This document shows, one piece after another, positions 1 to 5,022 of a stretch of DNA of 7,262 nt. This DNA is from Desulfobacterales bacterium (GTDB taxonomy: Bacteria > Desulfobacterota > Desulfobacteria > Desulfobacterales > Desulfosalsimonadaceae), in assembly GCA_018224315.1 (NCBI GenBank), contig JAGTVF010000023.1, forward strand, positions 1 through 7,262, given 5' to 3'. The notes beneath the pieces were generated by a model. It saw only the letters and a list, made by a program, of their open reading frames with translations, made no database searches and had not been told where the DNA came from. The stretch's first letter is position 1, and every line of letters starts with the position of its first letter. Made by a program: the position numbers and the translations under genes.

Positions 1-118
1 TATCCGTGCCGCAGATGCCGGCCATGGAGACCTTCACCAGGGCTTCGCGCTCACTGATCTCCGGCAGTGGGAGTTTTCCGGTGACCACCTGCTGGTTTTC
101 AAACCATATTGCCCTCAT
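1..118 (-). CDS. Zinc-type medium-chain alcohol dehydrogenase, N-terminal fragment (cut by window edge)
   Basis: The visible 39 residues begin MRAIWFENQQVVTG and end at GICGTD. This is the N-terminal GroES-like fold of the medium-chain dehydrogenase/reductase family. The Cys and Asp of the GICGTD motif lie at the place where zinc-dependent members bind their catalytic zinc. The protein probably oxidises or reduces an alcohol, polyol or aldehyde with NAD(P), but the substrate cannot be told because the rest lies left of position 1. The start is placed at ATG 118-116, where the family usually begins. An in-frame ATG nine bases upstream (127-125) would add Met-Glu-Thr, and neither has a strong ribosome binding site. 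The gene begins 21 bases after the ThyX stop on the same strand, so it is probably the last visible member of that transcription unit. Family confidence is high; specific function is unknown. Confidence 0.8.
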   Translation of the reverse strand, partial: MRAIWFENQQVVTGKLPLPEISEREALVKVSMAGICGTD

Positions 119-139
119 GGTTTCCATGGATGCATCCGG

Positions 140-943
140 CTATACCTTGGCGTGATCAAAGCCCCAGGCGCCGGTTTGCTCGTCCTGGAACATGTCCTGG
201 AACACGTTGGGAAACTCCTTTTTGCAGATCCGGGCAATCTGATCGCCCACCAGCCGGATTTCCTCTTCTGCATGAACGGACGTGCGCATGGAAATAATAT
301 GACGCCAGGCCCGCAGGTTGCCGGTGACCATGATGGTGGTGCCGATGCCGATGGGTGCAAGGCGGCGGAACATGGAGGTGAGCATCTTTTTGGAGGAAAA
401 ATCGTCCATGTCGGCAATGCCGAAGATATCGGCCAGTTCCTTTTGGGTGTTTTCCAGAAAATCCACCACCTCCCGGAATTTTTTCTCTGCCTTTGGGTTG
501 GATTTGGCAGAGTCGGGGATCCAGACCGGAAGATCATCTAAGCGCACATACCTGAGACTTTCCTGGGAATAGGCCATGCCGGCGCGGTGGCGGACCAGTT
601 CATGGGTAAACACCCGGGAGACGTTTCTGCAGATAAATGTGGCATTCACATGCTCCAGCACCGAGCCGTGGCCGCTTTTGAGCACGTTGGCCAGATACTG
701 GTCATTGCCCCGGCGCACCCGGCCGACATTGGGGTTGGAGGCCTCGGGTTTGGCCGGGTCCCAAGGCTGCCAGGAGCGGTAGCACATGCGGCCGGCCGCC
801 TCGATGAGATTTTCTCCGTCTGCGGCATTGTCGTCGGCCTGCCAGTCAGGGCTGCCGATATCTTTTAGATAGGCGTTTAACCCTTCGGATACCAGTGTGG
901 TTTTGGCCACCAGGTAGACCCTGGGGGTATCGATTTCCCGCAT
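140..943 (-). CDS. thyX: Flavin-dependent thymidylate synthase ThyX
   Basis: ThyX makes dTMP from dUMP using methylenetetrahydrofolate as carbon donor and reduced FAD as hydride carrier, in the cytoplasm. It replaces the unrelated ThyA. The 267-residue product carries the family landmarks. HGSVLEH is at 92-98. The dUMP/FAD-binding signature RHRAGMAYSQESLRY is at 118-132. A C-terminal block, NLRAWRHIISMRTSVHAEEEIR in two halves around 209-230, holds the conserved Asn-Leu-Arg and the Glu-Ile-Arg. The start at 943 is set by a perfect AGGAGG (complement of 949-954) five bases upstream. The frame stays open further upstream only by running antisense-frame through the neighbouring gene. The signature has one residue more between RHR and SxRY than the textbook RHRxxSxNExSxRY form. 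It follows the AI-2E-type gene after 31 bases and precedes the dehydrogenase by 21. Confidence 0.95.
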   Translation of the reverse strand: MREIDTPRVYLVAKTTLVSEGLNAYLKDIGSPDWQADDNAADGENLIEAAGRMCYRSWQPWDPAKPEASNPNVGRVRRGNDQYLANVLKSGHGSVLEHVNATFICRNVSRVFTHELVRHRAGMAYSQESLRYVRLDDLPVWIPDSAKSNPKAEKKFREVVDFLENTQKELADIFGIADMDDFSSKKMLTSMFRRLAPIGIGTTIMVTGNLRAWRHIISMRTSVHAEEEIRLVGDQIARICKKEFPNVFQDMFQDEQTGAWGFDHAKV

Positions 944-948
944 GATTG

Positions 949-954
949 CCTCCT
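949..954 (-). promoter_or_regulatory. Ribosome binding site deciding the thyX start
   Basis: The minus strand reads AGGAGG here, five bases before the ATG at 943-941. It supports the short 267-residue ThyX over any longer in-frame extension. Confidence 0.8.
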
Positions 955-974
955 GTGTTGCTTGGGTAAAGAAA

Positions 975-2039
975 TTATCCGGTTTTTTCTGACTTTTTGG
1001 AAAACCAGGTTTTGATGACCGCATGGACCAGGGTGGCCAGGGGGATGGCCAGAAACAGTCCCCAGATGCCCCACAGCCCACCGAATACCAGGATGGCCAC
1101 GATGATGGCCACGGGATGGAGATTGACCACCCCGGACAGCAGCAGGGGCACCAGGATGTTGCCGTCAATGAGCTGGATGATGCCGTATGCGATAACCGTG
1201 TAAGTAAATTCCGGGCTGATGCCCCACTGGAAAAAGGCCAGCAGCACCACCGGAATGGTCATCACCGTGGCCCCGATATAGGGAATCAGCACGGACAGGC
1301 CGATAAACAAAGACACCAGCAGGGCAAAGTTGAGCTCCAGCAGGGTAAAGGTGGCGTAGCTAACCGTCCAGACGATAATGATTTCCCATATTTTTCCCCG
1401 GACAAAATTGGCCACCTGATCGTTGACTTCCTGCCACACTTCTGTGGCCAGGTCCATGTTTTTGGGCAGAAACTTTTTAAACCAGCCAATGATTCGGTCC
1501 TTGTCCTTGAGGAAAAACAGTACCAGCAGGGGAACGAGCACGAGATAGACCAAAACGGTGATCAGGTTTCGAACCGAGGCCACTGAAAAGACCACCGCAG
1601 TCTGGCCCAGGCGGGTGAGCTCGGTTTTCAAAAAATTGATCACCTGCCGGACCTGTTCTTCGGAGACCAGCTCAGGATAGCGTTCCGGAAGCTGCATGAG
1701 CTGCTTCTGGCCGTTTGCGATCAGGGTGGGCAGTTCCTGGATCAATTGTGCGATCTGTCTGGAAATCAGGGGCAGCAGCCCAATGATCAGGGCAAGAAAG
1801 CAGATCATGAAAACCGTAAAAGACAGGGTTACGGCAATGGCCCTGGGAATGCGCAGGGATTGGAGCCGCTCTACGATCCCCTCCAGCAGGTAGGCGATGA
1901 TTAAGCCCACGAATACGGGCTGGAGCATCTGACCCAAAAGGATCACCAGCAGAAATCCGCCCAGAAGCAGTCCCCAGAGAATCACCACCTGGGGATCGGA
2001 AAATCGCCGGTGCAGCCAGTCCCGCATTATCTGGATCAT
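975..2039 (-). CDS. AI-2E/PerM-family (UPF0118) polytopic membrane protein
   Basis: The 354-residue inner-membrane protein has the layout of the AI-2E transporter (PerM/UPF0118) family. Two close N-terminal membrane helices lie at about 18-52 and a third at about 65-90. A soluble, charged segment (about 95-145) follows, and then more helices near 150-167, 207-226, 239-270, 279-301 and 310-342. Family motifs are visible: LIPYIGATV at about 251-259, GNILVPLLL then LHP at about 293-309, and a Gly-rich FGGLWGIWG near 320. Members have been linked to autoinducer-2 export or to Na+/H+ exchange, and sequence alone does not choose between these. The start at 2039 is preferred because GAGAGG sits six bases upstream, right across the hydrolase stop codon. 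ATG codons at 2069 and 2060 are in frame but would overlap the hydrolase and have poorer sites. Confidence 0.9.
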   Translation of the reverse strand: MIQIMRDWLHRRFSDPQVVILWGLLLGGFLLVILLGQMLQPVFVGLIIAYLLEGIVERLQSLRIPRAIAVTLSFTVFMICFLALIIGLLPLISRQIAQLIQELPTLIANGQKQLMQLPERYPELVSEEQVRQVINFLKTELTRLGQTAVVFSVASVRNLITVLVYLVLVPLLVLFFLKDKDRIIGWFKKFLPKNMDLATEVWQEVNDQVANFVRGKIWEIIIVWTVSYATFTLLELNFALLVSLFIGLSVLIPYIGATVMTIPVVLLAFFQWGISPEFTYTVIAYGIIQLIDGNILVPLLLSGVVNLHPVAIIVAILVFGGLWGIWGLFLAIPLATLVHAVIKTWFSKKSEKTG

Positions 2040-2045
2040 TGAAGG

Positions 2046-2051
2046 CCTCTC
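2046..2051 (-). promoter_or_regulatory. Ribosome binding site overlapping the upstream stop codon
   Basis: The minus strand reads GAGAGG, six bases before the ATG at 2039-2037. Its first bases are part of the TGA stop (2052-2050) of the hydrolase gene. Terminating ribosomes would therefore sit on this site, which suggests translational coupling of the two genes. Confidence 0.6.
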
Positions 2052-2907
2052 ACCGGACATGGCTTTCAAGCCAGGTTTCCAGATCCGTTAAAACCTGGTG
2101 CCGCCGGGACGGCTCTTCATTGTAGATTTCATGAAACAGCCCGGGATACACATGCAGGGTTTTGTCCGAAGATTGGATCTGTTCGAAAAATCTGCGTGAA
2201 GCTTCGGGATCCACCAGGCGGTCATCGCCTGCGGCCTGCAGCAGCAGGGGGACGCGCAGCAGGGGCGCATCCTGATTTGTCCGCTCCATTGTTTTGGTCA
2301 TTTCCGTAAACAAACGGGCGCTGACCCGGCCAAGGACCAGGGGGTCGCTGATATAGGCCTGGACCACGGAATCATCGTGGCTGATATGTTCGGGCGCCAG
2401 CTGGTTGTCAAAGGTGAGCTGCGGAAAGATACGTGACATGAGCCGGCCGAGTGCGGCTTTGACCGGGGGGATTGAAACCGCCGGGGCCAGGGCGGGCGAT
2501 GATGCGATAACCCCGCTGACAGTGTCGCCAAAGCGCTGGGCAAACCGAAGCACCACCATGCCCCCCATGCTGTGGCCCAGTATCAGCAGGGGCAGATTTT
2601 TATCCATCTGCTGCCGGGATTTCTGGATCACCTGCAATAGATCATCTGTCAGATGATCAAAGTCCTGCACATGACCGCGCGGCCCGCCGCTTTGCCCGTG
2701 CCCCCGCTGGTCATAGGCAGTGACCCGGATGCCTCTTTCGACCAGAAATTGGGTCATTTGTTCATACCGGCCCGAATGTTCGCACAGGCCGTGGATGATG
2801 ACCATGCATGCCCGCGGACCGGACAGGGCCGGAAAGTGCCGGGTGAAAATCGGGGTGCCGTCTTTGGCAATCACGGTTTCAGTTGATTGTGACATGGCCG
2901 CTGGCAT
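2050..2907 (-). CDS. Alpha/beta hydrolase, monoacylglycerol lipase/lysophospholipase type
   Basis: The 285-residue protein is a serine hydrolase of the monoacylglycerol lipase/lysophospholipase (PldB-like, Hydrolase_4) group. The oxyanion-hole region is HGLCEHSGRY (39-48), followed by the characteristic YDQRGHGQSGGPRGH (65-79). The nucleophile elbow GHSMGG (111-116) gives Ser113. The acid is most likely Asp229 in GDDRLVD, and the base His259 in LFHEIYNE. All three catalytic residues are present, so it should be active on an ester, probably a monoacylglycerol or lysophospholipid. There is no signal peptide, so it is probably cytoplasmic. The start at 2907 is supported by AAGGA seven bases upstream; the ATG at 2895 has no such site. 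The AI-2E-type gene begins ten bases after its stop. Confidence 0.92.
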   Translation of the reverse strand: MPAAMSQSTETVIAKDGTPIFTRHFPALSGPRACMVIIHGLCEHSGRYEQMTQFLVERGIRVTAYDQRGHGQSGGPRGHVQDFDHLTDDLLQVIQKSRQQMDKNLPLLILGHSMGGMVVLRFAQRFGDTVSGVIASSPALAPAVSIPPVKAALGRLMSRIFPQLTFDNQLAPEHISHDDSVVQAYISDPLVLGRVSARLFTEMTKTMERTNQDAPLLRVPLLLQAAGDDRLVDPEASRRFFEQIQSSDKTLHVYPGLFHEIYNEEPSRRHQVLTDLETWLESHVR

Positions 2908-2963
2908 GGCTGTATCCTTTGTTTGCGGGCTGTTTGAACTGCAATAAATGACAGCCTCAAAGA

Positions 2964-2982
2964 CGGCATTGTTTAAATGCCG
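2964..2982. repeat. Perfect 7-bp inverted repeat spanning the DUF4404 stop codon
   Basis: CGGCATT at 2964-2970 and AATGCCG at 2976-2982 are perfect reverse complements around a five-base loop. The loop holds most of the TAA stop codon of the minus-strand DUF4404 gene. The RNA could form a short hairpin. No T-run follows on the minus strand, so it is not a normal rho-independent terminator. An attenuating or RNA-protecting role is possible but unproven. Confidence 0.4.
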
Positions 2983-3305
2983 AGCTTGGACAGAAAAATA
3001 CAGATATCATTTACCGTGTCCACAAGCCTGGGATGGGAGGTGCGAAATTCCCGGACCGATTCGCGCAGTCCCTGGATGGAGGTCTCCAGCAGATTGGGGT
3101 CCAGTTCATCGCGGGTGGCTTCGTGGGCCGAGGCCTTGGTGAATTTTTTGATGCTCTCAGCCCGCTGCAGGTCAGTTTCAGCCAGGTCTGTGATTTCTTC
3201 GTTTAACCGGCTGAGCAGTTCGTAGTATTCCTGTTTTTTGTCTTCCGGGATGTTTCCGGAAGTCTTGATTTTCTCCTCAAGTTTTGTCAGTGTGTGCTTG
3301 AGCAT
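2973..3305 (-). CDS. DUF4404 family protein
   Basis: This small, highly charged, helical protein has 110 residues and no signal peptide, membrane helix or cysteine cluster. The N-terminal helix MLKHTLTKLEEKIK, the middle segment with LLSRLNEEITDL, and the C-terminal EFRTSHPRLVDTVNDI followed by LSKLGI match the pattern I associate with DUF4404. That pattern has a conserved His-Pro near the end (here 91-92) and a C-terminal leucine-rich helix closing in Gly-Ile. No function is known for the family. It probably forms a helical bundle or coiled coil. The start at 3305 has AAGGA six bases upstream. It is the first gene of the minus-strand run leading to the hydrolase (65-base gap) and lies directly behind the best promoter in the window. 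It is divergent from the cysteine-rich gene. Confidence 0.75.
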   Translation of the reverse strand: MLKHTLTKLEEKIKTSGNIPEDKKQEYYELLSRLNEEITDLAETDLQRAESIKKFTKASAHEATRDELDPNLLETSIQGLRESVREFRTSHPRLVDTVNDICIFLSKLGI

Positions 3306-3330
3306 AGGCCATCCTTGTTCTCAGGTTTTT

Positions 3331-3359
3331 TTGCAATCCTAACGCAATCTGGGTTTTAT
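3331..3359 (+). promoter_or_regulatory. Weaker candidate promoter for the cysteine-rich gene
   Basis: On the plus strand TTGCAA (3331-3336), a 17-base gap and TTTTAT (3354-3359) match the two promoter hexamers at four of six positions each. It overlaps the minus-strand promoter almost completely. If both are real, the two transcription units would compete for polymerase. Confidence 0.25.
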
Positions 3360-3364
3360 GACAA
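3336..3364 (-). promoter_or_regulatory. Candidate sigma-70-type promoter for the DUF4404-hydrolase-AI2E-thyX run
   Basis: Reading the minus strand, TTGTCA (complement of 3359-3364) matches the -35 consensus at five of six positions. After exactly 17 bases comes TAGGAT (complement of 3336-3341), matching four of six at -10. Transcription would start near 3329, about 24 bases ahead of the start codon at 3305. This leaves room for the AAGGA site at 3316-3312. Confidence 0.5.
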
Positions 3365-3421
3365 GATGGTTTTTCTTTCACGTGCGTGGATGCAAACGCT
3401 TTTGACGGCTGTGGCGGGCAA

Positions 3422-3673
3422 ATGACAAATCCCTGTGAAGTCTGTGACATGGAGGAAAAGGTGTATGTCTGCTGCGGCAGACACCCGGAAACCGGACTCC
3501 GGGTGCCCCTGCAGATTGGTGCAAAACGGATGGTTCTGGCCTGTCCGTGCCTGGAGGCTTCCGGCAGGTGCACGGTTTACAGCCGGCGGCCCGGGGCCTG
3601 CCGGGCATTTTTCTGCCAAGGGTTTGACACCTTCACATTCATGGCTGATATTTTTCCGTTCCCGACGTCCTGA
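3422..3673 (+). CDS. Small YkgJ-like cysteine-cluster protein
   Basis: The 83-residue protein has nine cysteines, at 5, 8, 17, 18, 41, 43, 50, 60 and 65. They are arranged as CEVC, then a CC pair, then CPCLEASGRCTVYSRRPGAC and RAFFC. The second half (CPxL, GxCxxYxxRPxxCRxFxC) is the hallmark of the YkgJ/UPF0153 family, annotated as zinc- or iron-chelating. The first half is unusual: CxxC and CC are separated by eight residues instead of forming a compact CxxCxxxCC. It may bind a metal or an Fe-S cluster; its partner is unknown. Start choice: a GTG at 3386 is in frame, but the ATG at 3422 has the purine-rich GGCGGG just upstream and starts the cysteine-rich part directly. It is the only plus-strand gene here, convergent with the thiolase and divergent from DUF4404. 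Confidence 0.7.
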   Translation: MTNPCEVCDMEEKVYVCCGRHPETGLRVPLQIGAKRMVLACPCLEASGRCTVYSRRPGACRAFFCQGFDTFTFMADIFPFPTS

Positions 3674-3674
3674 T

Positions 3675-3730
3675 ATCCGCCTTCCGCTCTGTGCCCTCTG
3701 GCCTCTGCCTTCTTCCGCCTTCTGCCCCTT
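3675..3730. repeat. Pyrimidine-rich low-complexity tract between convergent genes
   Basis: The gap between the cysteine-rich gene and the thiolase stop is almost pure C/T with scattered G. It contains repeated short units such as CTCTG, CTTCTGCC and CCGCCTTC. No hairpin followed by a T-run was found, so termination of either gene is not explained by a classical terminator. It looks like a degenerate short-period repeat. Confidence 0.45.
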
Positions 3731-4937
3731 ATCCCTGGTATTTTCCCACAATGGCGATGCTGCAGATGTTCTGGAACGGAAAACCGCCCAGGTTGTGGGT
3801 CATGCCCAGCTCCGGGTTTTGGATCTGACGTTGCCCGGCACGGCCATGAAACTGGAGATACATCTCGTAGAGCATGCGCAGCCCGGATGCACCGATGGGA
3901 TGGCCGAAGCATTTCAGCCCCCCGTCGATCTGGCAGGGCACCTGACCGCCCCGGTCGTAGAATCCGTCCATGATGTCGTGGACAGCCCTGCCGCGTTGGG
4001 AAATATGCAGATCTTCGTAGGTGACCAGCTCAGTGATGGAAAAGCAGTCATGCAGTTCCATCATGCTGATTTCTTTTCTGGGATTGTCAATGCCGGCTTC
4101 TTTGTAGGCTGCGGTGCTGCACTTTGCGGTGGTCATGAAATGATCCCCGTCCCAGTCGTTAAAACCGATTTCCTCGCCGCTGCTCAGGGCCAGCTGCAGG
4201 GCTTTGACAGATACAAAGTCCTTTTTTCCCATCTTTTGTGCAATTTCCGGGGTGGTGACAATGGCGCAGGCCGACCCGTCGCTGACCCCGCAGCAGTCAA
4301 ACAAACCCAGGGGATGGGCCACAATCGGGGCGGCCATGACCTGGTCCTCGGAGACTTTCTTTCGCAGATGCGCCTTGGGGTTCAGAGCCCCGTTTTCATG
4401 GCTTTTGGCCGATACATGGGCCATGGCCCGCTTCAGATCCGGGTCCGGGATCCGGTACTTGGCGGCATACGCACTGGCCAGTTGGGCAAAAGAGCCCGGG
4501 GCGGTCAAATTGGGCCACCACTGCCACATGAGCGAGCCGGTATTGGAACCGCCTGCAGGCAGTCCGCCGTAGCCGGTGTCCTTGAGTTTTTCCACACCCA
4601 GGGCCAGGCAAATGTCATATGCCCCGGAAGCCACTGCATAACAGGCCCCTCTGAATGCCTCTGTGCCGGTGGCACAGTAATTTTCCACCCGCGTGACCGG
4701 AATCATGGGCAGCCTGAGGGTGGTGGCCAGGGGCATGGCGGTTTTGCCCACATTGACTTCATCCATGCACGTGCCAAACCATGCGGCCTGAATGTCTGCC
4801 GGTGCAATGCCGGCATCGGCCAGTCCCTCTTCAAAGGCTTCAAGCATGAGTTCTTCTGCGCCCACGTCCCATCTTTCCCCGAAACGGGTGCACCCCATGC
4901 CGATGATTGCCACTTTATCCCTGATGCCTGTTGCCAT
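3729..4937 (-). CDS. SCP2-type thiolase (acetyl-CoA acetyltransferase-like)
   Basis: The 402-residue cytoplasmic enzyme belongs to the SCP2/archaeal-type thiolases, which cleave a 3-ketoacyl-CoA with CoA or run the reverse condensation. The N-terminal strand is VAIIGMGCTRFGER. The nucleophile is Cys88 in VENYCATGTEAF. His286 lies in ELHDCFS, His336 in GHPIGASG, and HNLGG is at 381-385, where classical thiolases carry their second cysteine motif. These active-site elements argue for a working thiolase, not the cysteine-less Ltp2-type aldolases. The start at 4937 is fixed by AGGAGG six bases upstream; the ATG at 4952 places that site inside the reading frame. Enzymes of this class usually need a DUF35 partner, as in BbsAB or the archaeal acetoacetyl-CoA thiolase complex. 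None is encoded separately here, but the preceding gene, 85 bases upstream, contains one. Confidence 0.93.
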   Translation of the reverse strand: MATGIRDKVAIIGMGCTRFGERWDVGAEELMLEAFEEGLADAGIAPADIQAAWFGTCMDEVNVGKTAMPLATTLRLPMIPVTRVENYCATGTEAFRGACYAVASGAYDICLALGVEKLKDTGYGGLPAGGSNTGSLMWQWWPNLTAPGSFAQLASAYAAKYRIPDPDLKRAMAHVSAKSHENGALNPKAHLRKKVSEDQVMAAPIVAHPLGLFDCCGVSDGSACAIVTTPEIAQKMGKKDFVSVKALQLALSSGEEIGFNDWDGDHFMTTAKCSTAAYKEAGIDNPRKEISMMELHDCFSITELVTYEDLHISQRGRAVHDIMDGFYDRGGQVPCQIDGGLKCFGHPIGASGLRMLYEMYLQFHGRAGQRQIQNPELGMTHNLGGFPFQNICSIAIVGKYQG

Positions 4938-4943
4938 ATTCTG

Positions 4944-4949
4944 CCTCCT
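4944..4949 (-). promoter_or_regulatory. Ribosome binding site deciding the thiolase start
   Basis: The minus strand reads AGGAGG here, six bases before the ATG at 4937-4935. A start at 4952 would translate through this element, so the shorter protein is preferred. Confidence 0.8.
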
Positions 4950-4969
4950 CATTTATACAATGCTGTTCC

Positions 4970-4993
4970 GAAAATCCCTTGTTACGGGTTTTC
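4970..4993. repeat. Imperfect inverted repeat in the fusion-thiolase gap
   Basis: GAAAA-T-CCC (4970-4978) and GGGTTTTC (4986-4993) pair as an eight-base stem with one bulged base and a seven-base loop. It lies between the fusion stop and the thiolase ribosome binding site. No T-run follows, so it could be a processing or stability hairpin, or chance. Confidence 0.3.
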
Positions 4994-5022
4994 AGATGGA
5001 TCAAAGCGAAACTGACCGTTTT

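Noticed and set aside
944..1168. Possible 75-residue N-terminal extension of ThyX
   Set aside because: It overlaps the end of the AI-2E-type gene in another frame, has a Trp/Pro/Ser-rich shadow-like composition, and the AGGAGG before 943 clearly marks the start.
1023..1586. Plus-strand open frame of 187 codons opposite the AI-2E-type gene
   Set aside because: Its Gln/His/Gly/Asp-rich sequence is the complement of hydrophobic membrane-helix codons, a typical shadow.
2040..2069. Longer start for the AI-2E-type protein at 2069
   Set aside because: It would overlap the hydrolase by 20 bases and has a weaker ribosome binding site than the ATG at 2039; it cannot be wholly excluded.
2908..2972. 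Promoter in front of the hydrolase (TTGAGG, 17 bases, TCAAAC)
   Set aside because: The -10 matches at only three of six positions; read-through from the promoter upstream of DUF4404 is simpler.
3729..4937. Ltp2-like retro-aldolase instead of a thiolase
   Set aside because: The nucleophile Cys88 and the HDCF and GHP histidine motifs of true thiolases are present.
3435..5015. Long plus-strand open frame of 526 codons opposite the thiolase
   Set aside because: It is antisense to a clear thiolase, has no family-like motifs, and its His/Gly/Cys-rich composition is that of a GC-rich shadow frame.
4938..5022. Terminator between the fusion gene and the thiolase
   Set aside because: The only hairpin is bulged, AT-rich at its base and lacks a following T-run, so it does not support separating the two genes.
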